A DNA stretch of 64,000 nucleotides. It comes from Marasmius tenuissimus (Eukaryota; Basidiomycota; Agaricomycetes; Agaricales; Marasmiaceae). Where the stretch lies: the NCBI GenBank assembly GCA_029532415.1, contig JAQOTA010000028.1:186001-250000 (forward strand). Direction: 5' to 3'. The position numbers were made by a program, and so were the translations under genes. The notes under the pieces are model-generated. The model was not told where the DNA came from. It ran no database searches and worked only from the letters and a program-made list of their open reading frames with translations. Shown piece by piece: positions 11,940 through 23,059 of this stretch (position 1 is its first letter; each line of letters begins with the position of its first letter).

Positions 11940-12590
11940 CGCTCGACGAACCCTTTGATCGGTTCAACTTGACTGGCTCGCAATGTCGCAGGTTGAACCG
12001 TTCAACGAGGGGGTTTCGTCACACTCTGGATGTTTGACCGTTCAACGGTTGAGGCGTGCCGTGCCGGTCTAATCTTCAACTCTACGTTTCATTCTTTTCC
12101 TGTTCTGTCTTGTTGTTTGCTCAGCCGTTTGACGGTTTAACACTCTGTCCGTTTAACCACCCCTCTTTCTTTTGCCTTCCCTTCTGTCTCGTTATTTGGT
12201 CATCCATGTAACGTTTTAACGCTTTGTCCATCTCTCCTTTCTTCGGTTTCTCGGTCTCCACCCCATTACCCTCCCGCCTCGGTTCCGCTTATAACCGTTC
12301 AACACTTACCCTCTCTGTACGATACTGCTTCGATTCTTAATGTCTCTTGACCGTTGTTTAGCTTTACATTTACGTTTTCTCTGTTCAACCGTTCCGTTCG
12401 TCATCTCTTGCCTCGTTAAACCTTTGCTTATCAACGTTGGTGTAACGGTTTAACGGATTCATGGTCTTACCTCACCTCAGTATACACTCTATACATAGAC
12501 CATGTACTCTACTAGCGTAGGTTCATGTATCGAGCACACCAATATTCGTTAAATACCGAATGGAAAACGATCTTAACCGTTAATCGAACT
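11940..12590. repeat. Cluster of degenerate CCGTTCAAC / CCGTTTAAC motifs
   Basis: In about 630 bp directly after the nine-exon gene there are at least ten copies, in both orientations, of a motif close to AACCGTTCAAC or ACGGTTTAAC. Copies start near 11960, 11991, 12036, 12124, 12150, 12211, 12293, 12383, 12443 and 12576. Some are back-to-back palindromes (GGTTGAACCGTTCAAC; GACCGTTCAACGGTTG). No coding frame was seen. The pattern resembles subterminal repeats of a DNA transposon, or a binding-site array. Confidence 0.5.
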
Positions 12591-12640
12591 TACCCCTCAT
12601 GAGTGATCCATTGTTCGAACGGACCTTGTCCCGTTCTTGT

Positions 12641-12713
12641 CACCATACGATCCATTGCCTCCCACTGCGCCTCTATCATCCCTCTATTGGGACCAGGGCC
12701 TTGTCTCCGAGAC
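12641..12713 (+). repeat. About 74-bp repeat shared with 19221-19294
   Basis: CACCATACG(A/G)TCCATT... through GGGACCAGGGCCTTGTCTCCGAGAC occurs here and again upstream of the MYND gene at 19433. The copies differ at about 10 positions. No coding potential was seen; it is probably a fragment of an interspersed element. Confidence 0.6.
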
Positions 12714-12783
12714 CATCCTATCCACGAGGTCGTAGTACGTACTACGTAACGTAGGCTGGGTGCCAGTGGAGACCGAACCTGAC

Positions 12784-12963
12784 CACCTTAGGCAGCACTT
12801 GTGACAGGTGCCGAAACCCTATTTGGGGTGGTTCCTTGTACGTGAGAAATGGGCCTATCAGGCCTTCGCACGGACCGAACAAACCGCTGCTGTCACCAGG
12901 CTGTTGATCTCACCACCGCCGCCGATGTGCTCAATGCCCATCCCCCCGGGATATTTTCAGTCC
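12784..12963 (+). repeat. Inverted repeat, left copy (pairs with 15895-16071)
   Basis: Starts CACCTTAGGCAGCACTTGTG and ends near GGGATATTTTCAG. The reverse complement lies at 15895-16071 with roughly 90 percent identity judged by eye. The two copies bound about 2.9 kb of degenerate sequence and may be terminal inverted repeats of a decayed element. Confidence 0.65.
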
Positions 12964-15894
12964 CTCCCTCTCGAACCTGATCCTACTGCTCGCAGTCAAT
13001 AAATCTACTTTTTCTAGACATCTCCCCGCTCTCGCCGGCACAAACAACCTGGGCAATTGGTTCGATCACGCGACCTGTCTATTTTGTCTCCACACCGTCG
13101 ATGCCCTCGACAACAGTCGAGGGTACGTCGTTGTCTTCGAAAAACTATCAAATATCCCCCAACTTCAGGCTAGAGTATATTAAGCTCTCCATCGCCTCGT
13201 CACGTCTTACCAAAATCGGAGACTCGATCATCGTGCACACCCCCGCGACCAACAGATGTCCCTATTGTTGAGGACGGATGTGTCGGCGTCTCCAACAAAC
13301 TTGCTGATATCTTATAGATGGGGCTTTGAGTATATGAAGCTCTTGCCCCCTTCGTGCTTTCTCGATATCCCTCTCTGCTCGTTGGAATTGGGGATCCGTG
13401 CACCCACTTCGATTAATGCCTCCTCCAAAGCTTCCGGAAATCAACAATAGGGCCTACAGGTTGAAGGAACCAAGATGGAAGCCGTTGCAGGGGTAAGGAT
13501 GGTCGTAGCACCTACTAGGCGAGTCATGAAGATCTTGAGATTCGAGAATACCGCCACTCTTGTGAAGCTAGGATAAGTGCACACTGCAGAACTGTTGAAC
13601 TGCATCATCTTCTTCACTTTTAGGTCCATATGCCTCATCCTCATACATTTGGCTCGATATCTTTGAGCTCTATTCGTCAAGCTTCTCGCCGCATGTCAGT
13701 TCACTACATGGACAACACAGCTGAGCAGGTCTCAACTTGTGGATGTCTAGGGCTCCGCACCTATGTACTCAACACGGTATTTTGTCTCAGTGAGTGAATG
13801 TTTATATACAGCGACCAGCTTATTACCAGGAGCCTGCATAGCGTGAACTGCTTGAAATATAGTAATCACAGCTCAATGGTGGAGAAACTAACCTATGATG
13901 CTCAAGCACTCACAACCTACCAATCCTGGGTTCAGAGGTTCGGCAGGGACTTATGTACTGTCACCCTCATTGTGTAAGTGAGGGCCTAACTATTCTGCTC
14001 ATACTGATAGTGATTTTTGCCCTCGACCGCATGCAATGCTTTGTCGTTGTCTCCTCCGCCGGATATTTTACCAGTCCTGAAGCCGGACTTCTACTTTATA
14101 CTGGAACCCACCATTGAATACACATTGTAACAGTAAAATATATGCTTACTCAACGTGTATGTAGACCTCATAAAGCTTGGGGTGGCTTTCTAGGGAGTCC
14201 TGGGTGAGTTAAACTTCCGAGAAAGTAGAGGTTTGTTGTCTCTGGCGGTCTTGCGCGAATCTCACTTATTTTCTCGACTCACACCAACGTAAAATTCCAT
14301 TAAGATAACGATGCAGAGACTCTCTGAATATAAAAAGGTATTCACCAGATTTATTTGAGATTTTTTGAAGCGGTCGTAACAACCACTCAAACGGGGACTG
14401 CGAACAAAGGTGTTATAGGAAACCGGGTGATTCATCCTTTGTTCAATACTAAGGAATCTGAGTAGTTCAACCAGCTATATAGTATCAATGTCCATGAGTA
14501 TACATATAGAAAACTACCTATATAACATTGAGAACTGATCTCTGTATCGCTTGGGGGAGTATGATACAATGTATGTTTTCGAACAGAGTCACCGGCTATT
14601 CGGGCCCCGGTTATCCGAGCCATCAGAACATATTCCTCCGCACATCCTCGGCGCGTTGGCCTCACAAATAGGCTTTGGTGATTGTAGTGCTGGATTTGTT
14701 GTGGCCTTGTAATCAACGGTGCAGATTTTCTGTATGATTACACATTGTATACCGATACGAATGTACATAGTACCGCACGCAGGCCCAGTGAGTTTTATTC
14801 TGGCGCCTGGGTGGATCAGGCGCAGAGGAAGTATAAGCGACTTACAGGTGCTCATTCAAAACTAGATTTGCCGGTGAAACTGCGTCAAACTAAAAGTCCT
14901 GAGTCAAAATGAACCGGAGGCGTAATAAGCACGAACTCGTACCTCCCCGGCTCGAATATGTTCGACTGAAAGTGCGACGATAATACTTAGCTGACAGGAG
15001 GCGGCCGTCATAGTGAGATCAGACCCGATTTTGAACCCCAAACCAGGTCGATTACATGACTCACAAAAATGGTAGCGAGGCAGGATTATGCGGTACCTAC
15101 TGATGCACGAGGTGAGCCTATGTCGATGCGACCAGTGTCCGTTGTTTTGCTTCAAATTATGAACATGCTCAGCTCTGAAATACTGCTATTAGCTCTGCAG
15201 TCGGCCTCTGTGAGCTTCAATCAACAACAGATAGGTATCAATGATCTTAGGGAAGAAAGAGCATCGATGGATTTTGATCGAGGGGCGACACACGCATCGG
15301 CATTCCTTAAAGGATATTTCCCTATTGATTTTTGAGCACAAGAAGTGGCTAAAAACATGTCAGAAAGAGCTGTGTGACCGCTAGGAGGAACGAAAACAAA
15401 CCCCTCTCAAATCGGTAGGCGATGCGGTGGTCGTCGAATTGAAGGGGGCTCGGGAAAATACATTGTTGAAATCACTAGATAGTCGTCTTGATGGCACCTA
15501 CTATTGGAACTCATTGTGGATTAGGGCTTGTCGGTGAATGCCCCGGTAATGCGATAATCTCCGGCGGCGTTGCTGTCGTCAGATTTAGTGGAGAATTTCC
15601 CGGTCGTATGGATGGTAATACGCGGTGCCGCATGCGGAGGCTTGCCAGCAATTGCGAAAGCCATCGATGGCTACTTTTGCTTTCCGGTTGATTGATTCCC
15701 TATCCGGAGGTCTTGTATCTCTCCCTAAACTTTCCTTTCGTTTTTTTGGTGGGCCTGCGACGATTCAATAAGCAATCGCATCGCTCGGGTTGAGCTTCGA
15801 AGGGAATCGGGTATCGTCCATCGAGAGTAGAAGAGGGATAAAAAGAGTGAATATATTGTCTGTAAGCGGTAGGGCATTGTGTCGAGGAATAGCG
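12964..15894. other. Gene-poor degenerate interior between inverted repeats
   Basis: No convincing gene was found. The longest frames (15069-15335, 14432-14716, 15488-15691) have no motif, no splicing partner and no conserved neighbour. The base composition is less GC-rich than in the gene regions. It is best read as decayed mobile-element or unconstrained DNA. Confidence 0.5.
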
Positions 15895-16071
15895 ACTGAA
15901 AATATATCTGGTGGTGGGCATCGAGCACATCGACGGTGGTGGTGAGGTCAACAGCCTGGTGACAGCAGCGGTTTGTTCGGTCCGTGCGAAGGCCTGATAG
16001 GCCCATTTCTCACGTACAAGGAACCACCCCAATTAGGGTTTCGGCACCTGTCACAAGTGCTGCCTAAGGTG
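15895..16071 (-). repeat. Inverted repeat, right copy (pairs with 12784-12963)
   Basis: Reverse complement of 12784-12963, ending in TGCCTAAGGTG at 16071. Outside the repeat the two flanks share no obvious target-site duplication; CCTGACC occurs just outside both ends in different arrangements. Confidence 0.65.
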
Positions 16072-16960
16072 AACCTGACCGGTGACCAAATACGGTCACA
16101 AGACCTTTTAGCCTCTCTCTCCCACAAGTATCTCCTCTCTCTCTTTTCGATCCAATGTTTCCCAGCTCCATCCAAAGTAACGAAATTCCTGGGACAAAGA
16201 GGCGGAAAGAAGTAGGAAATAAAAGTAGGCAGGTCAATAAGGTGCGCAGTCCAGCTTGTCGTTCAGCTAACATAGGCTATCCTCCACTAATATCGGGCCC
16301 AGATTTCTCGCTGAATGTTCATTAGACTAAGTCGTCGAACAGCCGAGGCGTGAATCTCGAGTTCTGGAGTCCCATGGAGGTACAGCGGGAAGCAACATCT
16401 AGAGGTATTTCCCGGCCGTCCAGAACGGAAAAAACGCCTGTTACCCATACTCTAAGACACGATACGATGTAAGAGTTCGAACCGATATTGGAGGCAAACC
16501 CCCACGCCTCTGTCCGTCTCGACGATAACTTAACTCCTTGACGTTAGTCAATCTTGCCCAAATAAAAGATTCACGAAGGCGTTAATGACTTGATGCTCTC
16601 TCGGAAGTTCTCGTAACGCATTGAAGCAGTGACAAGGTCCCTGGAGGATCTCTGAGGTGACGGGAAGACGGTGATATGGGTGTAGCTTGTAAGATCTATT
16701 TCGCCAGCCAAGTCGACACCAATGAGCCTGAGTCTTGAAATCGGATCTCGCGCGCCCATCACACCACACAGGGTCCGTAGCCTGTGTGACCGCCAGTCAG
16801 TAGCACAGTACGGCACAAATATGAAGCTCTTAGCTCACAATTGACATTCGTGAGGAAGTTCGAGGTCGACTCAACATAACGTCCTCTGTTACGGTAAAAA
16901 ATCCACCCAAAGAAACGGTTGGCTTTGATGCAGAGCCCAAGTATGTACATATCACAGCAA
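16072..16960. other. Intergenic, nothing recognised
   Basis: Only short frames without motifs are present. The stretch lies downstream of the MYND gene that ends at 16970. I see no RNA gene or strong repeat here. Confidence 0.4.
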
Positions 16961-16969
16961 CAATACACG

Positions 16970-18555
16970 TTAAATCAAGTAAAAATAATTTGGCAACTCC
17001 ATCGAAGGATCAATATCACTGACATTTGAGATCGTGCTAGCGATCGCCGGCACCTTTGGTCCTACGCAAGCCATCGTTCTCCGAGCAATGAACCGCACGA
17101 GCCGCGACGCACCCCAACCTATCAGACCCCACCCCACTGGGTGTATCAACCAACCAAGGTGATAGATCCAGTACCAAAGACGACCTTCGGCTCCTATACA
17201 AAGGTTAAGTAAGTCACAGACTACTGGAGCGAGTGATAGGGCCAAACACGCACGAAACCATGGGTACCTGTTATTCCGCCGCATCAGCCTAGACATCTTC
17301 TCCCCTTCTCGCAAAATGGGTACGAATTTCGACACGTAATCAAAGGTTCGACCTCTGCGTAACTCGCTAGCCAGCTCCATCTCGTCAAACTCGCGGGCGC
17401 GAAATGCAGCGAGGTATGCGTCCGCCAACGCACTTCTCTCATCCTCGGACGTGCAGTTGTTGAATCCGTAGTCTGCACCCACAAACTCCCTTGGCCAGGT
17501 ATCGCCCATTAGGAGATTTTGCTTCAGTAACCAAACAGAAGGAATGGTGTCCAGATCTCCTTGTTCCAAGACGAAACTGAAGTATCTAGGGACTGCCACA
17601 TGTGGCAATTGAGAAAATATGCGGTATTTCTCCATCAACAGGTACGCAGTGCGATTCATGTAGGCCGTCAAGTATTCGTGGAAAGGACATTGTTCAAAGA
17701 GCTTCCGATACAACTGGGCTACCGTTCTTCCATCGTCGTGATCGGCACAATACCCCGCAAAGGTCCACACGTTCGTGCAGCGGGTGTGAGCCCATATGTC
17801 TATGAATGAAGAATAATGTTCCCCAGACAAGACAACGGAATAGTGCCAGAGACATTCCCTCTTCTTATCCGGCCATGATGACAGCGGATGCGTTACACTC
17901 CAGTCCCGGCCCATATGACTCCAAGCAACCTTCAACACCCTTTCACAACGAGCTTCGATGGTCTCTCCAACGGGTGTTAGCGAGGGATCGAGAACCCACG
18001 GATTTCGGAGGAACCAAGTATAGGCGTCCCCTCGACGCTCCAAAGGAGCGGAGGAGTAGGTGCTCCTGATTCGGCTGCACAAGACACCCTGCGTTCTCCA
18101 TTCATCCAAGATGTCAGCTGTGATGTGAGGGTTGATTTCCAAAAGACCGGTGTAGAGACGAAGGAGAAGGTGTGCATTCTTCCCCGCTTTGTCGAAACCG
18201 TAATCTGTGCGGGTCTTTCGGTGCGATGGAATGACCGCTGGGTTGCACTGTGATGCTCTGACGAGGTAGTGTCCGGTATGAATTGGTGTCCGGCATTTCC
18301 AGATATGAAAGGGTAAGTGCTGTGATCGACAATCGAGCGAGCAATAGCGAACAGCAAGACATGTGGCGCATAAGAGTCGTGTTCTGTTCTCGCAGTCGAA
18401 ATTTGCGCATTCAACAAACATCAGTTGAGATAGCCAGCGAGGTTGGTCGGGGTAGGTATGAGAAAGTTGGCTTTGAAAGCATCGTAAGTAAGTCGTAAGA
18501 TTATGAGAGCCGACTTTTAGCACTAGTCAGAGGCTACTCACCTAGCCCACGACAT
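16970..18555 (-). CDS. MYND zinc-finger protein, type 1 (first copy)
   Basis: Two exons: 18555-18542 (MSWA plus two bases) and 18470-16970. The N-terminal zinc-binding MYND finger (CANFDCENRT...CATC...YCSLDC...HIWKC) spans about residues 25-63, with spacing C-x4-C-x7-C-x2-C-x5-C-x3-C-x7-H-x3-C; MYND fingers usually mediate protein contacts. A long family-specific region follows: PIHTGHYL, YGFDKAGKNAHLL, WFLRNPWVL, ECLWHY, WTFAGYC, SVWLLKQNLLMGD and DYGFNNCTSEDERSALAD. The C-terminus is rich in Trp/Ile and may be membrane-associated (WYWIYHLGWLI...GLIGWGASRLVRFIARR). The start was chosen because the paralogue at 29192-30827 keeps the same ATG, donor and acceptor. It is divergently paired with the MYND gene at 19433, about 880 bp away. 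No SET domain was seen. Target unknown. Confidence 0.8.
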
Positions 18556-19432
18556 TCTGTTTCTCTCCTCTACGTCTCCAATGATAAAACGTGGTGGTGG
18601 TCGAAAACCGCCGTTCCGCCGCACCAATCACGCTATGGCCTTGCTGGTCGTAATAGAGATTACGACAGAACCTTAATGTCCCTGAGAATCAAATACGTAT
18701 CGCATCCTTGGAACAATGCCGGAAGTTTCTATCCAATTGATAACTTGGGGCTTTCTCTCGAAGTTGTCGATATAGAGAAAGAGATGAGGAAGAATACCAC
18801 TCTTCCAGATATAGCTGTAAACGCAGAGCAAGAGTAGGACTAAGCCGTGCCTGGTGGTGGACAACTGACGGTACGAAGAGAAGACTGGCCGCTTTGTCAG
18901 CTCCTATTGCTTGGACCCACAACGATCTTATCATGCGCGACCCAGTCCCTCAGTCGTAAAATCTTTCTTTCGACTGCGCTGATAGTCAGCCATTCAAAGC
19001 GGCTCTGAGTTCCTTTTTACCCTTGACACGAATTCTCTCTTGAGGACTTCCAAATTCGGCGGGAAGGTGAGCAAGGAGGGAGATCAAGATCTTGAGACAC
19101 TGAAGAATGGGCGACATCATCAAACTTTATATCCACAAGATCTAGTCCCCATGTGAATGACTTCATGAGGATGACAACTCAATTTGGGCTTAGGTTGTCC
19201 ATTGGTCGTCCAGGAGCCATCACCATACGGTCCATTACCTCTCACTTCGACCTCCATCATCCTTAAATTGGGACCAGGGCCTTGTCTCCGAGACTGCATC
19301 ACAGGTTCGTGCAATATACATAACATTGTCCGTGTATTGGAAGCTGAGGTACGTGTATCTCTTCAGTTGCTCGATACTAAGCCTTACAGTCTTCCTATCC
19401 AGTATTGCACCTCCACAGCACCGATACACAGC
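18556..19432. promoter_or_regulatory. Divergent intergenic region between MYND genes
   Basis: Separates head-to-head MYND genes. It contains TTGCTTGGACCCACAA at 18907-18922. That motif recurs at 31412 in the second divergent pair and, inverted, twice (46952 and 47507) upstream of the right-arm MYND gene. It also carries the 74-bp interspersed repeat at 19221-19294. A promoter role is inference from position and recurrence. Confidence 0.45.
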
Positions 19433-20578
19433 ATGCCGAAATGCTCAGGGAACGACTTCCCTGGAGACGACTGCGAAAACGAGGGAACCAAGCAATGCGC
19501 CGGCTGTAAATCCGTGTACTACTGCTCAAAGCGATGCCAAACTTCCGATTGGGAAACTCACATCTGGAAATGCAAAGTGCCTATCCACACAGGCCACTTC
19601 CTTGCCCAAGCCTGTAGACGAGATCTACTCCCCACCGATCCACAAACCTGCTTAGACTACGGTTTCGAACGAGCCGGGCAGTATTCGAGCGAGCTTCTTG
19701 GGATGTATCAAGGCCTTTGGATCATCAACCCAGAGTTGACGGCGAAAGAGGTTCATCAATGGAGGAAGAACGGGATTTTGGCGGACAAAATCAAGGAGAC
19801 GTTCTATTCTGTCCCAGAAGAGGCTTGTGGGGGATACTTCCCTTGGTTCCTCCAGAACGAATGGGTTCTAAACAAGAACACTCGTGTTCCGGATGAGCGC
19901 AGGCCGGAAGTCTTGTTGGAAAAGATGGCTCAGGCAGCTTGGGAGCGGATTGGGGAGGATCAGAGTGCTGAAGTTCCATTGTGGTCAAAGGAGAAGAGGG
20001 AGTGCTTCTGGCACTATGGGTTGATTCTAACTGAAATGCATCCACCTCCTACCGCGGATGCTTGGGTACGGGCAGGTTATTGTGTTGTCAGGAACGAGTA
20101 CGACGAGATGCAGGTGGCAAAGATCTATCAGGTTCTCTTCAAAAAGTGCACTTGGCATGAATATCACATTGCTTATGAGTCGTCCTCGGTCTACGATCTG
20201 ATCGAGAAGTACAACATTCCGCTCAATGGACTGCTTCCGAGAATGAGGGAGGCAATCCGCGTTGTTCTATCAACGCCTCGCCCGTATTCCGTCTGGCATC
20301 TCAAACGATGCGTTCTAGACGATAACATCCGGCCCAACCCTGCAGTTATCGTCGACTACAGCTTCACAAACTGCAAGGGTCCTTTAGAACGCGACGCATT
20401 GGCCGACCAATATCGTGCAGTATTCAAGGCCAAAGACTTTGATGAGATGAAGTTACACGAGGCGTGTATACAGGGAAAGATTTTTGAGTATGCGAAGGAG
20501 AGGGTGTCGATGACAAAGGAGGAGAGGAAGATGATGAAGAAGTTGATGCGGAACCCGTATCCACTGCGACAAGGGTAA
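19433..20578 (+). CDS. MYND zinc-finger protein, type 2 (first copy)
   Basis: Single-exon gene of 381 codons. The frame is open 249 bases further upstream, but MPKCSG at 19433 is the start because both paralogues (31895 and 46483) begin with the same residues. The MYND finger occupies about residues 4-46 (C..C, QCAGC, YYCSKRC, H-I-W-K-C). The first Cys pair is wider than in the canonical finger. The rest carries the family blocks PIHTGHFL, DYGFERAGQYSSELLG, YFPWFLQNEWVL, ECFWHYGLIL, RAGYCVVRNEYDEMQVAKIY, YSVWHLKRCVLDD and DYSFTNCKGPLERDALADQY, and ends RNPYPLRQG. The shared blocks show that types 1 and 2 are themselves distant paralogues. The gene converges on the ligase gene 156 bp downstream. 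Molecular role unknown; protein-protein scaffold is the usual MYND role. Confidence 0.85.
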   Translation: MPKCSGNDFPGDDCENEGTKQCAGCKSVYYCSKRCQTSDWETHIWKCKVPIHTGHFLAQACRRDLLPTDPQTCLDYGFERAGQYSSELLGMYQGLWIINPELTAKEVHQWRKNGILADKIKETFYSVPEEACGGYFPWFLQNEWVLNKNTRVPDERRPEVLLEKMAQAAWERIGEDQSAEVPLWSKEKRECFWHYGLILTEMHPPPTADAWVRAGYCVVRNEYDEMQVAKIYQVLFKKCTWHEYHIAYESSSVYDLIEKYNIPLNGLLPRMREAIRVVLSTPRPYSVWHLKRCVLDDNIRPNPAVIVDYSFTNCKGPLERDALADQYRAVFKAKDFDEMKLHEACIQGKIFEYAKERVSMTKEERKMMKKLMRNPYPLRQG

Positions 20579-20733
20579 TCTGGCTCATGGGGCTGGAAGT
20601 GGACTTTGTTCCTCGCATGTATATGTGGGATTTATATTTTTTCCTTCACATTCTCCTGTAGATCTGTTGTACAACCGTGGATGAATACGTAGGATACAGG
20701 TTGTTGCTTCTCCGTGGCACGGGAGTCTGTGCC

Positions 20734-23043
20734 CTACAGTTTACTCTTTGTCTTGAGCTTCTTCTCATACTCGTCCACCAGAACACGACGCATAGTCTTC
20801 CCCGTTGGATTTTTTGGGATCTAAAATGGTTTACATGAGCATCTCCCAACTCCCCCCGCACGTAAAAAAGAACATACCTCTTGGACAATCTCAATTCCGC
20901 CTCTCAACCACTTGTACCGACTCAGACTCTCCTTGGACCACCTGTCCAACTCGGCAATGACACTCTCCTCTCCTCGTCGTTTCCCCTCTTCGCTCAACAC
21001 AACCCATGCACGAGGAACTTTTTCTCCTAAATCCTTCCGGTTCCCAACGGGCGTGACACCAGCAACCGAAGTGTCCGTAATGAGACGGTCCGGGTGGGCC
21101 AAAAGGACGTTCTCGATTTCGACGGGAGACACCTGCGAGCCGGAAACTTTCAATGTATCTTTCTTCCTATCGGCGAAGCTAGAAAAAAGGGAGGAAAGAG
21201 GGAAAAAAATTAGCACCAGCACCGATCGAGACGGCGGTGAAAATACGCTCACAAAATCGCCCCATTCTCATCAACCCAGACCCGATCCCCCGTATTCAAC
21301 CATCTCCTCCCATCCTCAAACTGCACGAATGTCTCCCGATTCGCCTCCGGATTCTCCCAATACCCCGGTACGATGTTGCCGCCTTTGAGATAGAACTCCC
21401 CCGGTTCGCCGACGTCTGCGTCTGACCCGTCTTCACGAAGAACGCGACCCTCCATTCCGGGATTGAGGACACCGATAAAGCCTTCGCCGGGGGTTTTGAG
21501 AATGGGGGAACCAGTGGCGGAGATGGTGCCGCGGGCGGGTTGGACGGCGGCGTTGCAGGTGCCTTCGGACATTCCGTAGCCTGTGCGTGGGTGGGGAGGT
21601 TGGGATGAGTGGGTGTGGGTAAAGAAAGGATGGGGAAAGACGAACCGACTAACAATTCCACCTTGACGGGGAGGTATTGTTGGAATTTCTTTACCAATTC
21701 CGATGGTGTATACGCAGCACCGCAACTTGCGCTCATGACCGATTTGAAGTGGTCCTTGCTGACATTGGGATAGTGGACTAGTTGGTGTAAGGCAGCGGGC
21801 ACGAGCGCGAGGTGGGTTATCTCGTACCTGTGAGGGAATGTGTGAGGTTGGTGGTGGATGTGTTTGGCGGGGTGAAAGGATGACTCACTTTTTGATGAGA
21901 CGGAGAGCATCATCTACGTTCCACCGAGGCATCACTATCAATTTGACAGGTTTGAGGAAGGTGCGCTGGGCGTATACGCTGAGGCCATATACGTGGTGCA
22001 TTGGGAGGAAGGCGAGACCAATGGAGTTGCCTTCGCGGTTAGGTATGACGGGTGGGGGCTAAAACAAAGGGATTGAATTATTATACACACGAAGTAGAAC
22101 TGTAACTGACATTGGTGTTCGAGATTCCTATTGTTACAGCTTGGAGTAGACTCGCAGAGAGGCTTCCGTGCGTTATCATGACGGCTATAGAAAGACGCGT
22201 ATATCAATTTAGAGAAGGTCGAAACCATACTGAAGTAACACGTACCTTTTGGCAGCCCGCTCGTGCCGCTAGAAAAAATAAGATACGCCAGAGAGTTAAC
22301 CCTCGCAAGACGAACTCCCAAAGACGGTATTTTTCTCCTTTGCACATTCTCCATCAACCCTGAAAGGGTCTGATGTCCATCCACATTGGCCTCCGGGGAG
22401 CCTATAACGTATATCTTCTCCTTGGGAATTCCAACCTGCTGGGCAGCTGATACCACTAACGGCAGATGTTTGGCCTGAACGAAAAGCCTGGTCAGATGAG
22501 TCAATTTAAGGGCATGGAGGAGCTCGAATCGAGTCGAGTGGGTGGATATCAAGGCGTAGGGTGTTGTCGCAGCAAGTAAGGAATTAACCAGGACGGGGTA
22601 GTCCTGAATAATCTGGCGTTATTCTCAAGAAGAATTTCAGATGGAATGAAAGGACGCACGATGCAGTTTTCGCTCATTATTCCTACCATTTCCTTCACTG
22701 GAGTTATGACAGTACCGTCATCTCGGACGTCTGAAACGCCTTCTACTCCGAGACCCAGACCGCCCTGAGATACAGGTGCTCCTAATGCTGTCGTTGCGAC
22801 TTCCAAACGGTTTCGGTATTCGCTACGGGGAAAACAGAGAGAGTTATCAGGAAATCATCGGATGCGGATTGATTGGCTTTTGACGTACCTCCATTTCACT
22901 TCCTCTCCAGTCACCCCATCGACATACAGAGTGAAATCCTTCCATTCCGCCTGGTTTGGCCGATTAAACATGACATTGAAGGCGTTCAGAGGCTCGTTTG
23001 AATCTATTGTGGGCGGTTTTGCGTAGGGTGAAGAGAAATGCAT
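20734..23043 (-). CDS. AMP-binding acyl/aryl-CoA ligase-like enzyme (left copy)
   Basis: Member of the ANL adenylate-forming superfamily, expected to activate a carboxylate with ATP and pass it to CoA; the substrate is unknown. I follow about eight exons from MHFSSPYAKPP (23043) to ...KLKTKSKL (stop at 20734). Core motifs are present in order: LIFSSGTSGLPKG (A3 phosphate loop, about 22240-22290), MHHVYGL, the GYGMSEGT A5 motif, LNTGDRVWV (A7), FADRKKDTLKVSGSQVSP (A8 hinge) and IPKNPTGKTMRRVLV (A10 with the catalytic Lys). Length (about 560 residues) is normal for 4-coumarate-CoA-ligase-like enzymes. MTK three codons upstream is an alternative start; MHFSS matches the right-arm copy (42760). 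No break was found. It lies tail-to-tail with the type 2 MYND gene, an arrangement repeated in the right arm. Confidence 0.85.
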
Positions 23044-23059
23044 CTTTGTCAAGTCTTCC

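Noticed and set aside
12731..12746. Perfect 16-bp palindrome CGTAGTACGTACTACG
   Set aside because: Isolated, no recurrence in the window and no neighbouring gene start; not enough to call a site.
15069..15335. 88-codon plus-strand frame in the degenerate interior
   Set aside because: No domain, no splice partner, and the sequence around it is full of stops.
16475..16505. GTTCGAACC-like T-loop suggesting a tRNA
   Set aside because: No matching acceptor, D-arm or anticodon arm could be folded around it.
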